Shown here: positions 32,619-45,192 of the stretch, in pieces
Numbering within the stretch: the first letter of the stretch is position 1
How the letters are laid out: each line of letters starts with the position of its first letter
Origin: Isochrysis galbana
Taxonomy: Eukaryota; Haptophyta; Isochrysidales; Isochrysidaceae
Reading direction: 5' to 3'
Assembly (NCBI GenBank): GCA_018136815.1
Contig: CM030931.1
Coordinates: 3,662,821 to 3,726,820, forward strand
DNA length: 64,000 bases
Made by a program: the position numbers and the translations under genes
The notes under the pieces: generated by a model
What the model was told of the DNA's origin: nothing
Seen by the model: the letters and a program-made list of their open reading frames with translations, nothing else
Database searches by the model: none

Positions 32619-34321
32619 TGTCGTATTCCATACGATGACAGACTTTTACTTCTAACCTATGGGTTATTTTAAGCCTCAAGGTCTCGTCGATTGGTGTACC
32701 ATCTCTTCTCTTACTTTCTCTCGATGTCATCAAATGTTCCATGACCGTCTTTTGTTTTATCTCCGTGTATCGGTCGTAGCTCCCCAGCGAGGTCTGCCCT
32801 CGTTGTACCGACCCCTCTGTCGCATGTCTGCGCGTGGCTAAGTTGCCCTGGTGCCGACGCCTGGCCGTCCGTCCAGGTGTGGTTAGTTTTCGCCCCGTTT
32901 GGCTTAGTTTGTGTGGTTCTGTGGCCTCAGCTCCTTTTTGAGTCCATTCGTTGTAGTCTCCCGTGTCTACCTCGGACCTAAGAAGCTCTCATTCTCGTTC
33001 TCTCTCTTCCACTTCCACTAGCTCGCTAGCTAGCCTCGTCCCTACTCTCCGACGCCACACGCGTCGCAATCCTCCGACCTTCAGTTTACCTCTTCGCTCG
33101 TCAACTATCAGTAAACTGATAGGGTCATGGAGCGCGCGCCGCCTCCCACCCTCGCTGCCGCCGCCCTCGCCGCCATGGACGAAGCGTTCATGGACACGCC
33201 ACTGTCGCCGAAGCGACCGCGCCAAGACGACCCGCCCGACCAGGTGGGCACAGGAGCCAGCGGGCCGCGCCCGCGCACCCCCGAGAACGCAGGCACCACC
33301 GCCTGCATGCTGGCAGCAGCCAGCATGCAGCACACGCACACCACTCCACACAGCCACCCCAGCCACACCACACAAGAGGGACGATCCAACAGGGAAGGCC
33401 TCCGGGCCTGGCCCCTACACAGCCGCGGTACCGCCCTCGTGCTCCGGCACGAGGGGCTGGCCCGGCACCATCATGGACACGACCCCCGACCCCCATGGGG
33501 GTACGTCGACAAAAGTCAAGGCCACTGAACAGCTTTGGGCCCCCAACAAGGGGGACAGGGACAACAGAGAGGACGGCACCGGGGAGTCACTCTCCAGCGA
33601 CGACGAAGGACGGGCAGACAGCCGCGTCCCTAGCGCCAGGGCGACGAGCACGACACCGGCCCCAGAGGCCCTCCACAACAAACACCAACACGAAATTGGG
33701 CCAACACAACATACACCCACCCATGGTTGACAGCGGCGGAGCGCTAGCGTCCTCACGGCGAGGCGTGAAGTGGGGTCTAGGCGTGAAGATAGTAAGAATC
33801 GGGTCTGACAGTGTCTGCCATCGAGCGCTACGAGCGATGAGGTAGACTGAGGATTGGGGGATTGCGACGCGTGGCGTCGGAGAGTAGGGACGAGGCTAGC
33901 TAGCGAGCTAGTGGAAGAGAGAGAATGAGAATGAGAATGAGAATGAGAGCTTCTTAGGTCCGAGGTGACACGGGAGACTACAACGCATGGACTCAAAAAG
34001 GTTGAACCCACAGAATCACACAAACTAAGCCAAACGGGGCGAAAACTAACTACACCTGGACGGACGGCCAGGCGTCGGCACTAGGGCAATTCAGCAACGC
34101 GCAGACACGCGACAGAGGGGTCGGCACAACGAGGGCAGACCTCGCTGGGGAGCTACAACCGAAGGACGAAGAGAAGACAAAAGACGGTCATGGAACGTTT
34201 GATGACATCGAGAGAAAGTAAGAGAAGAGGCGGTATACCAATCGACGAGACCTTGAGGCTTAAAATAACCCACAGGTTAGAAGTAAAGAAGTAAAAGTCT
34301 GTCCTCGTATGGAATACGACA
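32619..34321. repeat. Long inverted repeat (arms ~470 bp) around a LINE head
   Basis: Arm 32619-33085 matches the reverse complement of 33845-34321 with scattered differences. The outer tips are TGTCGTATTCCATACGA and its inverse, and each tip is itself a small palindrome. Between the arms is a LINE-head-like segment (33105-33735). The TGTCGTATTCC tip resembles the LTR tip TGTCGCATTCG, so the arms may be two LTRs of one family in opposite orientation, or the ends of a foldback element. No matching target duplication was found. Confidence 0.75.
33105..33735 (+). mobile_element. LINE-head fragment (5' hairpin and ORF1 start)
   Basis: Hairpin CTATCAG-TAAA-CTGATAG at 33105-33122 is followed by ATG at 33127 opening MERAPPPTLAAAALAAMDEA, comparable to MERAPTAP at 57732. 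Pro/Thr-rich continuation, frame broken near 33525. No RT. Confidence 0.6.
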
Positions 34322-34470
34322 CCCTAGCTCCCTGGTTGCCTGGTTGCCTGGCTCCCTGGCGCCTAGCTCCCTGGCTCTTCGGCTCCCTGGCTCCTCGGTT
34401 CCCTGGCTCCCTGGCTCCCTGACTGCCTGGCTGCCTGGCTCCCTGACTGCCTGGCTCCCTGGCGGTGCCT
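34322..34470. repeat. Minisatellite of CCCTGGCTNCCTGGCT type
   Basis: About fifteen copies of an 8-bp CTCCCTGG/CTGCCTGG unit. It starts directly at the outer tip of the inverted repeat. Confidence 0.85.
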
Positions 34471-35620
34471 GGGGGCGAGACGAGATACCGTCGGGGGGCC
34501 CCTGATTGCGCCCGCGCGCGGGAGGAGGCGCGAAGCGGGGGGGAGGGGGGGGGAGGGCATGCCGAGGGTGGGGGGCGCAAGATCCAAGAATAAAACGCCA
34601 CTGTTCCGTGAAAGAACTCCGCGAGGAGGGGAGTTGGAAGTTGGAAGTCTGTGTGTGCTGGCGGCCCTCGAGTGCTGCGGGCGAGAGCGCTGCAGGTGCT
34701 AGATGGGGGGGGGGGGGGGGGGGAGAGAGAGAGAGAGAGAGGGAGGGAGGGAGGGAGGGAGAGGGAGGGGAGGAAGGGAGGGAGGGAGGGGGCGCGGGGT
34801 GGGGAGGACGAAAGAGACGAGATGGGAGGGCTGAGCGAGCGAGCGAGGGAGGGAGGGAGGGAGAGAGAGAAAGAGAGAGGGTGTGTGCTGCCGGCAGACG
34901 GCGGCTGCCCTTCCCTTCATTCCTTTGCTTCACTCGGTTCTGATCCCTTGCTGGGCCCGGGGGGGGGGGGGGGGGCAGAGGGCGGGGGGGGGGGGGGGAA
35001 GGGGGGGCTCACTCTGTGCAGAAAGAGCGGAGGAGAAGAAGAGGGGTGGAGAGCAGCGGAATGCGAAGAGGGGTCAAAGAAAGGAACCAGAACGCAGCCG
35101 GGCTCGAGGGTGGAAAGTCTCATTCTGCTTTACACGCACGGCCTCACTTTCCCACCTCCCCATCTGCATCGTCTCTATGGTTCCCCCTGTCCCCTCCCGG
35201 CTGTTCCCATCTTCCTGATGGGCCATGGTGAATGAGGAGAAAGGGAGAGATCAGATGAGGGGGTTGGCGGAAGGACGCATGGAGGGAGGTAAAACGCATG
35301 GAGGGCGGACACGTAGGGCAACAACCAAATTGTTCAGCTGTACAGTCCAGGCAAGGGAGTAGTAGTCCTGCAACGGGCCACGAAGAAGCTGGTCTGGTAT
35401 TGACCAAGCACATGTGGTGGGAGCCTCCTAGTCGCTCGTGTGGGCTACTCTCTCCTCTGCCATGTCGACCTGCTCAGCTCTCGCGTCCTCTTTCCCGTCC
35501 GTCTCAGCCAAGCTACCCCTGGAACCAAATCTGCCTTCCTTTGTGCCTTGTCACTCTCCTGCGTTCACTGAGCGCAGACTTGACGCCGTTTATAGGTTTG
35601 GGACGTCTGTCCATCCTGAG
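34471..35620. other. Low-complexity intergenic region before USP14
   Basis: G runs at 34703-34722, 34961-34975 and 34986-34999, GA/GGGA-rich 34720-34880, and ordinary sequence 35010-35620 that should hold the USP14 promoter and 5' UTR. ORFs here are shadows of the repeats. No second gene is seen. Confidence 0.5.
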
Positions 35621-37572
35621 ATGCTCACCGTAACCGTTAAATGGGGAAAGCAAAAGTTCGAGAACATCGAATTGGATACGGCCGAGCCAGTTGAGGTGTT
35701 CAAGGCGCAGCTTTACGCGCTCACTGCTGTGCCGCCCGAGCGCCAAAAGATTATGGGCGTGAAGGGAGGCTTCGTGAAGGTGCGAAGCGCACTGCACCAT
35801 GACGTGCCATCATCGTGCTCTTCTCACCTCCGTGTTGTCCGCACTTTCAGGACGACGCCAAGTGGGAGAGCCTAGGCATCAAGCAGGGTCAGGTGCTCAT
35901 GCTGATGGGATCCGCGGAGGCTGTGCCGGAGGCGCCTGTCGAGAAAATTGTCTTCGTGGAAGACATGCCCGCCGCGGACGTCGTCGCCCTCTCGGCGTCA
36001 AAGAATCCGGGCGGCCTCACTAACCTGGGCAACACTTGCTACCTCAACTCCACGCTCCAGGTCATGATGAAGATACCGGAGCTATCCCAAGCGCTGCAAA
36101 AGTATGCTGGGGCAGGAGGCGAGTCGGACAAAGCGCTGCTGTTTGCAATGCGTGAGCTGATGGGTGAACTTGAGCGCTCGACGGCTGCGCAAGAAGTGAG
36201 ACCGTTCAAATTCGTCAGTGTCTTCCGGCAGAACTTTCCCATGTTTGCGCAACAAGCGGAGGGCGGGCGTGGGTTCATGCAGCAGGATGCCGAGGAGTGC
36301 TGGTCGACTATTGTCACTGCGCTCGCACAGAGGCTCAAGGTCTCCCCTGGACCGGAGCCGTCGGACCTAACGACGCCCACACCCGCGCTGCTCCCGCGGA
36401 TGGACGCGCTGCGCGACAATCTTGGCGACGCCCTCTTCGGTGTGGAGATGAAAGTCAGATACAAATGCCTCGAGTCGGACGCGGAACCCGAGTACGAGGT
36501 GCGTGAGGCGGTGCGCAAGATTTCGTGCCACATATCTGAAAAGACCGCCCATCTGTACACTGCCGTCGAGAGCTCCCTTACCGAGACGATCGAAAAGAAC
36601 TCGCCTGCACTAGGCCGCGAGGCATCCTTCCAAAAGACCGCGGAGCTGGCGCGCCTGCCGCCCTATTTGGCCGTCAACTTCGTGCGCTTCGCTTGGCGCA
36701 AGGACACGGCGAAGCGCGCCAAGATCCTGCGCCCGATCTCTTTCCCGGATGTGCTTGATGTGCGCAACCTGTGCACCAAGGAGCTGAAGGCGAATATCGC
36801 CTCACACAACAATAGACTCGAGGAGGCGAAAGAGAGGGCGGCCGCGGAGAAGGCTGCCCTCGCTGTCAAGGCTGCGGAGGAGGCGAAGGACAAGGACGAG
36901 TCGGAGGAGATCCATAGGCTCGCAGGAGCAGCAGCTCTCTCGAGCGCAAAGACAAGTGCGCCTGCTCCTTTACCCATTCCTACCTGCTCTATTATTTGGC
37001 ATCTTGACTCGGCACCCTGGCTAGTTTGTGGCGCATTCAGCAATCTCAAGATACCCAAAGCACACCTGCTCTCCTGTCCTGGCTGTATGCCCATGCGGGC
37101 TCCACGCAACGCACAGCAGCGCGCTCTGTGCCCCTCTTTTCGGCCCGCCCGTCCTTGGTCGCGTGAGATCTGCAGCATCATTTCAACCTCACCGCCCTTC
37201 TCCGGTGCGTTCCTAACACCCTCAGCACCCATGGAGACGGATGATGCAGAGACGTCGGAAGCAGAGAAGAACAAGGCGATAGAAGAGATCCATGCCGAGG
37301 CGGCGCGCATCGGCCCGGTACATGCGCTTGAATGCGACAACAAAACAGGCCTCTATGAGCTATTCGGCATCATCACGCACCAGGGGCGGACTGCCGAGGG
37401 GGGACACTACGTCGCATGGGTTAAGAGAGACGCCAAGACGTGGCTGGTCTTCGACGACGAGACTGTCGCAGAGATCGACGCTGCACGGATCAAGGAGCTG
37501 TACGGTGGGGGCGACTGGCACATCGCGTATGTTTGCCTTTATCGGAAGATGGACACTCTAGCCCTCGAGTGA
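35621..37572 (+). CDS. USP14: Proteasome-associated deubiquitinase USP14/UBP6
   Basis: Removes ubiquitin from substrates at the 26S proteasome (family knowledge). Exon 1, 35621-35779, encodes a ubiquitin-like domain starting MLTVTVKWGKQKFENIELDT; GT-AG intron 35780-35850 joins VK to DDAKWESLGI. The C19 peptidase domain begins GGLTNLGNTCYLNSTLQ with the nucleophile near Cys116 (human USP14 uses Cys114), followed by QQDAEECW, and ends EGGHYVAWVKRD...WLVFDDE with the catalytic His. In-frame segment 36956-37225 has no family homology and is bordered by GT and AG; removing it joins SSAKT to TPMETDDAE in frame and gives 536 residues. The start is chosen because Met35621 opens the conserved fold directly. 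Confidence 0.9.
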
Positions 37573-38165
37573 TGCGCAGATGCAGGGCTGATGTGATCGT
37601 CACATTGGCCAATCCTCTTTTTGGGAAGGCTCACAGGCTTGATGCGGCTAGACTACGGCGCTAGTGCCAGTTGTGAGTTCGCACGCTCGGAAGAGGCGTA
37701 GCCGCATTGAACACCGCAACGATTAAAGCGCTTGAACTCTCCGAGCGCCTAACAAGGCACTCTTCGCCGTGCCAGGTGCGCACATCCGACAGCATCTTGC
37801 GGTGATGTAGCGGAATATCACGATTGGTCGAGTGTGGGTGTGCTCGCACCCTGGTAGTCAGCCCCGAAGCTATTTGTTGCTCATTATCGTGGCCTTTCGT
37901 TGTGTTTGCAACATCATGTGTGCGCATGTGAAAGTGAGGATAAAGGGCCCACGCAGAGTAATAAAACGCCGCTTTAAATGTTGTGGATTAGGGACCTATT
38001 AGGTGCGCGGTTGCCGTGGCGGCTGGACGCTAGACCATCTGCAACTAATGTCTAATGTTTATTCAAAAAAGAAAGGGAAAGGGGCTTATTTATCTACTGA
38101 CTCTAACGTAATGCTAATGTTGCACTTAGGGGGAGAGCCGCCCTTCGTTTTCTGTACGAGAGTCA
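37573..38165. other. Intergenic after USP14
   Basis: Probably 3' UTR and spacer. AGGGGGAGAGCCGCCCTT at 38127 also occurs inverted near 29311-29330. No gene seen. Confidence 0.4.
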
Positions 38166-38173
38166 TCAAAAAA

Positions 38174-38760
38174 GCTATTGTCATAGTTTGACCTATGGAC
38201 TTTGGAGCGTGCCGCGAGCCCGCTCCCGAGCCCCAGCGGCGAGCCCCTCGCCACTGCGCCCCACCTGGGACCTGGGACGCCCCACGCCGCCCAAGGCGGC
38301 TCGTCAGAGAGCCATCTCAAAGCCAAAGCCCATCCAGCCCATCCAAACCACGCCCGCGCGAGCGCCGAGTACCACCACCGACCGAGGACGAACGCCGCGG
38401 CTGCCGCCCCTCCCCACCCACTCCACTTGTCCATGCAATTTCTTCTTATGATCCACAGCTCCACCCACCATGGGGAGTCCTTGTTGGGGAGGCAGATCGG
38501 AGGGAGCAGATGGCTGAGCCGGGCTCTGGCTCTGTTATTATGCAGGGAACGGGGCAGTGCCCTGTTCCCTGTTTCTGTTTCTGTGGCTGTTGGGGAGGCG
38601 AGGACAAGGGACCATGTGCCATGTCGACGTCGGTGTTGAATGGGGCGGGGGCCTGCGAGCGCTTCGGCTCCGGCGGCTTGGGCGCGGCCCCTGAGGGGAG
38701 TCGTGGCGGCGGGGGGCTGGGAGGTGGGAGCGGTCGTGCGGTCGTCGGCGCACGCTCCAT
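38174..38760. mobile_element. Two LINE-head fragments in opposite orientation
   Basis: Plus-oriented head from 38174: hairpin GCTATTGTCATAGT, an ATG at 38195 and a second start-like region giving GACREPAPEPQR, with the phrase GTWDAPRRPRR as at 11070. Minus-oriented head ends at its ATG (38758-38760) reading MERAPTTARPLPPPS and later PPEPKRSQAPAP, close to the ORF1 of 57732. The two meet near 38450. Neither has an RT. Such an inverted pair may come from two insertions or a rearranged reverse transcript. Confidence 0.65.
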
Positions 38761-39290
<530 letters not shown>

Positions 39291-39300
39291 GAAGTAGTAA

Positions 39301-39968
39301 TGAAGGTTAGACCGCCCTACGACTCGTCGCGACATCTATCACAACTAGTACCACCCAAAAGGCCCGCGCCAACCCCCCCCTACCCGTACCTACCCAAGCA
39401 AGGCCCAAGGTAGTGCGCGTGCGCCGTATCCCCCGACACCGATGGCACAAAGGAAGGAGGGGGGAAGCGAAACGGGGAGAGAGAGTGGTGCAGAGGGCGA
39501 TGGCTTCGGGCTCTCGGGATGGGCAAGTGTCCTTATTTTTATCTATAGCAGGAGTAGGCACCTTCAGGAGCTTTTAACTTAGTTGTAGTTGTGAACAGTG
39601 AACAGCATTCGAGCGACACCTGTTGTCAAACGCAACATGTCAGCCGAGGTAAAAGACAAATGGTAGCTAAGCAACCACGAGTATGTATGTAAGATGTAAG
39701 TGCAAGCAAGAATCGGAAGTAGAGTGAGAATGCATGAAGATAGAAACGCCGCCAAATCGTTGCTGCCGACACACCGGTAACACACCGGGGCATATGGGAA
39801 CGGCCATACTGAGCGAAACAAAGATGAACACCTAGCAAATGATTCGAGAGCCCGAGACGAAAAGTGGACGCCGGTGGAGGAATCATCGGAGCGAACTCAC
39901 GGAGAATAACGGAGAAGGCTGCTCGTTCCACACATCGTAGTCCATTCCTATGGAGGCGCACAACAGCT
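39301..39968 (+). other. LINE-2-type 3' end and spacer before XPB
   Basis: 39310-39562 resembles the LINE-2 3' UTR (reverse complement of 19665-19900): CCAAAAGGCCCGC, GGGCGATG, and GCAGGAGTAGGCACCTTCA versus AGAATAGTAGGCACCTTCA. From 39563 to 39968 nothing further is recognised; it should contain the XPB 3' UTR. Confidence 0.5.
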
Positions 39969-42900
39969 CTAACCTCGTTGTTGTTTCCTCGCCTTTTCAA
40001 TCTGCTTGAATATTCCGTGGCGCTGCTGTGGCTGCAGCGAGCTTCCGCCCTTAGATCGGTTAACCTCAGCGTATGCAAGCGTGTCACCACCAGAAAGTGC
40101 TGAAATGGACGTCCGCTTCCGCGATACGCCAGATGCAAGCGAACCCCCAACGCCACCCACCATCGCCGAGCGGACTTCGTCGGCCTCGGTAGCATCTTCC
40201 GCGGCGACTTCAGCTGAAGAGGCCGCTGTGAGCACCTCCCTAAGCAAGTCTAGCTGGTCTCGCTGAGTGGAATATAACAGCTCGTCATGGCCCTCCGGGA
40301 CAAGGTTGGTGATCACCTTGAAGGCATAACCTTGGTCCACGAGGAATTGTTGCCGTTTAGTGGAATAGAACATTTCCTGACGAGGGTACGAGGGGCGGTG
40401 AGTTAGATGAAGGATCGTGAGGCGCAGGCTGTGACGACGGCCTCCTTGATGCTACGGGTCCCTATTGCTCGTGATCGAAACGATCGTAGCATGAAATTGG
40501 CTGCACGAGGGATTGTGTATAGGATGAAGCCGCCTCAACGAGCACAGGAGGGGGCGCTCGGCATTCAAAGTGATGGAAGGTGAAGAGAAAGCAAGCCGAA
40601 ATATCGGCGCGTTGGTAAGGAAACAAAAAGCACAGCGGATCAGCTACAGTCTCCAGCTACGCGCGCGGTGCGTTTGCCAGAGAGTACAAGTTCGCTTTTG
40701 ACCGACCGCTCATGGGATGGGAGGGCGGTCGGCATTGGAGCGCTGGCGTCCGAAGGTGCAGGGTTGTCAGCGGCTCAAACCGGTGACGTATCCCCAAACT
40801 CGCGATTGGCTCGGGAGGAGGGGTGGGGTAGGGGTTGGGGGGGGCACGGGCGGTGTGATGGCTGGTAGGGAATGGAGCCATCTTGCAGTGGTAGCTGCAT
40901 TGAATTCAGGCATGGAAATCGTGGGAGGGACAGCGCATGCACGTAGAAATGTCGGCGCGTTGGTAAGGAAACAAAAAGCACAGCGGATCAGCTGCAGTCT
41001 CCAGCTACGCGCGCGGTGCGTTTGCCAGAGAGTACAAGTTCGCTTTTGACCGACCGCTCATGGGATGGAGGGCGGTCGGCATTGGAGCGCTGGCGTGATG
41101 AATGTGCGCACGGACCAGGTGCACCTCATGGAAAGGTCAATGGAGCGGTGGAGAGGTCGCGGGCGTGGGCACGGCGACGCCTTGACCTGCGTATCACGCG
41201 AAATGAGCGTGTAGAAAAAGGCGTTGAAGGAATCTCCCGCTCGGCACTTGGGCCGCAAGATGCGCCCAAGCCGCTGCGCCTCTTGGCGACGAGCACCAAA
41301 GTGGGATGCGATTTGGATAATCACATTGGCTTCCGGCAGATCGATGGACGTGTCGCCAACCTGCGTGGGGTGCGCCCGGACTGAGCCCTGGCCATGACAA
41401 GGGCCAAAGTTCATCCTTATTCAGTCAAGCCGCACCTTGGAGATGAAGAGGGTATTGTAGTCCGATGTAGACTTGAATTTATTCAGCCAAAGCATGCGTT
41501 CATGCTGAGGCGTTGGGCCATAGATGTACGGCCGGCGCAACTTGACCGCATATGCCTAGGGTGATGTGCGGGGCACAAGGTTGGACACGTGGGCCTGGTG
41601 TTGCGCCACGTCTCCTTTTGACGGGTGAAGGCACGCGTGCGCCAACCCTCCCCGCCTCAGCCAGCGTTCCAGGAAATATTCACCGAGCAGCTAGATAGAT
41701 GAGGGCGGGGGATGCACATCACCTTGAGGGCAAAGACGTTGTCTGAGAACACAATGATCTTGTCTCCCCTCGCCTCGTGGAACCTCATCAGATACTCACA
41801 CGACCGAAACTTATTTGGGTTCATCGCATAGAGGAGACGACCGGTGGGGATGGGCTGCCTCAGGTACTCCGCGAAGAATTCTGCGGTCATGGGGCACCAC
41901 ACCTCTGCACATGACACCGTGGCGATATAGCCCTTGGCCTATCACACAAGGAGCGCGGCACCGTGGGTGACCAGCAACGCGAAGGGGGCGACGGCTTAGT
42001 AACCCACATGCAATGCCACCGAGGGCATTGGCGTGCACTAGCCCTTTCCACAATAGAGACGTGCCTGCAGGTCGAGCCAGTTAGCCTCGTAAAGCTTGGG
42101 ACCAATCAAGAAGTTGAGATCGCCAATCTTGTCATCTTCCCGGACGAGCGTCGCGGTGAGCCCCAACTTGCACCTTGACTTGGTTTTGACCGTGCAGGTG
42201 AGGAAAGTGTTTGCTGGGACGACGTGCACCTCGTCCATCAGCAAGAGGCCCCACTCGCGAGTTTCCACATCGGCCATCACCTTCATCAAGGTTGAGAGGT
42301 TGTCGGTGAGGGCGCGGAGCGCGCAGAGGGCGTCGCCAGTGGAGCGGGCTAGTGATGGGGCATGTCGGCACGCGCCTCCATCGCTTCTTTGGACCGGCGG
42401 CCAGCGAAGGAGATCATGTTATAAGTCGAGACCACGACACAGGCTTCGGGGTGTGGCTTCTCCTTGGTGGCCGCCGTGAAGCGGACGATACGATCCTTGG
42501 GAATGGTCGTCCATAGCAAAAACTGCTGGTACCACTGCTCGACAGAGACCGCAGAGTTGCATAGCACAAGGCAAGAGCGGCCAATTGTGGTAGTCGCAGT
42601 GATGCCCACGAGTGTCTTGCCCGCACCGCACGGCAGGACGATAATGCCTTGGCAAGAAGGGGGGGAAGGGGGGGGGCGGCAAATAGACTTAGCAAGAAAG
42701 CTTGGGACGTACCGCGGGGCGGTACGTATTGAGGGGCGCGCCAGCCTGTTACGCGTAGGAGCAGCAGCAAGGGTGGCAGCATCACGATACAAGCCCCAAC
42801 ATAAGCTGTGATGCCCTCACCAGATCTCGCGCGATGTGAGCCAAACATTCTTCCCAGTGCCGCCTGCTGGTACTCGCGGACGCGCGTTTCTGGCCGGAGC

Positions 42901-44142
42901 TCAATCGGGAGCTGGGGCGACTCGTGGTCGTTGCGAAAGTCGTACCTGGAGTCAGGGGGAGTGGGGGGAAGTCAGCTCCTAGCCTTGCACGTGGTGCGTC
43001 GACCTCGCGCGGCCTTCGCACAATCGGCCCCCAGCGAGCTCCTCCTTTCCCTTCCCTCCTACTCGGAGAGCGAGGGACGCGGAGTGCGCTGCAGGTCAGT
43101 TTGAAGTGCAGAGAGCCGTCCCCTTGCACCTCCCTAGGAGGGGCGGGGGCGGCGACGGCACTCACTCCTCAAGCAACGGCCAATCAATCTCGTTGCACCG
43201 CTCCTTGACAAGCTTGATCTTTGCTGGGTCCACCTCGAACGAGCGGTGTTCGAGTCTGGTAAAGGTGGGATCGTCCTCGTCGAATGCCGCGGCACCCATG
43301 ATGGACGAGACAGTGTCGCGCGCACGCTCGCCAGAGGCATCGTCCTCCGCCCCAGCCTCGCCCTCCCCGCCGGCATCGTGAATGCGCAAATGCTCCGGAA
43401 TTTCCTCGGCCGCGTCCCTGAGCACGCGCATTTCTGCGATCTGTGGGTCGTGCAGCAGGGCATCGAACGCGGCGCCGTCGCCAGGGCACTCGATATAGTA
43501 CCGGTCATTCCGCAATATGAGCTTCACCTTGCCGTATCTCTCGGTGCATTCGGCGACCATCGTGTGGATCTCTGCGGGGAGCGCGCACTTGGAGAAGCGG
43601 TCGAGCCCCGCCAGAATGTCTGCTGTGCGCAGCCCCATCGAGGCGCCCGCGTAGAGGGAGTACTGCGTGAGCTGGTACTCCTGCATGTGACGTGTTCTCG
43701 AGACCGGCTCCGAGATGGCGACCAGAAGGTCTAGCGCCTGTGCGTAGACTGGAGAGTCTGCTTCGAGCACGATGCGGCCGTCTGGACACACCCAAAGCGG
43801 GCGAGAGGCGCTGTGTGGCTTGAGAGAGAGGGAGGATCGGAAGTCTGCGCCTCTCGCGCCACTTTGCTCCTCCTGAGAAAGAGATTCTAGCAAGCCGCCG
43901 GCCGTCAGCGGGCGCGTGGACAGGCCATGCCGCTTAAGAGAGAGAGAAGAGCGGAGAGAGAGGGAAGTACGATCGTTGGATTCTCTCTGCTCTCCCTGCA
44001 AGTAGGCGTCTACGAGAGCGGTGGAGCGCTGGGCGGCGGAGACACTGTACTCGCCTGCTTCCGAATGGCGAGGCAGCTCCTCTGCTGCGCCCTTTCCGTC
44101 GGGAGGAGGGAGGGAGGGAAGCTTGAGCTTAAGGGATGCCAT
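39969..44142 (-). CDS. ERCC3: TFIIH DNA helicase/translocase XPB, eight exons
   Basis: XPB opens promoter and damaged DNA within TFIIH (family knowledge). Exons: 44142-43166, 42945-42821, 42647-42376, 42280-42065, 41932-41723, 41555-41436, 41360-41187, 40376-39969; 833 residues, in frame throughout. N-terminus: [20 protein letters not shown]. Walker A CGAGKT near 374-379, DEVH near 474-477, the XPB RED loop LVREDDK near 503-509, FISKVGDTS, and motif [10 protein letters not shown] near 669-676. Exon 8 opens [20 protein letters not shown]. Introns 42281-42375 and 42066... use GC donors: GAG/GCGCGT after exon 3 and CAG/GCACGT after exon 4 (42064 downward); the others are GT-AG. Start: ATG at 44142, [14 protein letters not shown]. 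Confidence 0.95.
40593..41099. repeat. Direct duplication (~155 bp) within XPB intron 7
   Basis: About 40597-40752 and 40947-41099 are nearly identical (GGCGCGTTGGTAAGGAAACA, AAGCACAGCGGATCAGCT, GTACAAGTTCGCTTTTGACC), spaced by 350 bp. The intron 40377-41186 is 810 bp, the longest in the gene, and the duplication explains part of that. Confidence 0.85.
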
Positions 44143-44414
44143 CGCCCCTCTCCGCCGAGGACGGGGGCGGGGCGGGGCGGGGCGGGGGGGGGGGGATACC
44201 GAGGGGGTAAGAGAGTGGGGAGGAGTTAAAATACTAGTATTTATTTTATAACTGCAAAAACATTTGGAGATTCGGGGCTCAGGGCTACACACCTACACCT
44301 ACAAACCGACTAGGGTGCCGTCTCTTTCCCACGTTGAGCAAAAGTTTGTGGAACCACTTTCCGCTTCACTCTAAGCAATTTAGGATTGATACTTTGCTAA
44401 CACAAACACATGCC
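44143..44414. other. XPB upstream region
   Basis: G run at 44178-44193 and an AT-richer stretch near 44225-44265 in the expected promoter position. No gene. Confidence 0.4.
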
Positions 44415-45192
44415 AACGAGGCTAGGGCTAGGGCCTGGTAAGAGTTTTGCGTCCGAACCCCCAAAGTTTTGCGCAAAAGTTTTGCGGAAGTTTCGCACCG
44501 AGCCCTGAAGTTTTGTGTCAAGTTGTGCATAGTTTCGCGTTGATTTCACGCCATTTTGGTCTACTATATGCGTGTGATGCGTGTAGTGCCTATAAACGCC
44601 GTCATCCGCGTGCGCGCTCACTGCCAGATGTGCTAAAGTTGTCCGTAGTTAGTGCTATTTATTTCTTATGGACTTGATTTGCCGCGACCTATTGCTTGAT
44701 CAGATTGTATATTATAATTAAACATCGTATGGCTCTCATTCATATTGCAAAACAAAGTATCAAACCTTACTATCATTGTAGCGCAACATGAGCCCGGCTT
44801 GCACTTGCACCTGATCGGCGAGACTCGAGGACTGCAGGTGACCAAACATACACTTCAACATAGAGAACACACGCTCACAGGAAGCAGACGATGGGGTAAG
44901 AGAGAAAGCAATACGAGCAGCCGATGCCCATGTGGGAACCTTTGAACGATTGCGATTGCATGCCCACCACTGTAGCACTTTGATGGTGAAATCCTTGACG
45001 TCTCCGGGGGGGAGGGGGGAGGGGGGGGGGGAACGGGGGGGGGGGGGGGGAAAGGGGGGGGGGGGAGTTTTGCGCTTGGTTTCGTATTCCCGCTAAAACA
45101 CCCATAAGTTTTGTGTGAGTTTCGCGCCGGCTCGCCTCTAGGGGAGTTTTGTAATAAGTTTCGCGAAACTCTTACCAGGCCCTAAACGAGGC
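44415..45192. mobile_element. hAT element (44423-45184) with 8-bp target duplication and transposase remnant
   Basis: AACGAGGC at 44415-44422 is repeated at 45185-45192. Termini: TAGGGC duplicated once, then TAGGGCCTGGTAAGAGTTT, against AAACTCTTACCAGGCCCTA on the right. Subterminal repeats are AAGTTTTGCG and GTTTCGCG at both ends. On the minus strand 44978-44760 reads PSSASCERVFSMLKCMFGHL after a W-x-AA region, the conserved C-terminal dimerisation (hATC) motif ASSERVFS...... . The catalytic core and N-terminus are gone. A G run interrupts at 45008-45065. Confidence 0.92.

Noticed and set aside
32619-34321. Ordinary DNA transposon with long terminal inverted repeats
   Set aside because: No transposase and no matching target duplication at the tips; the LTR-like tip sequence leaves other origins open, so it is reported only as an inverted repeat.
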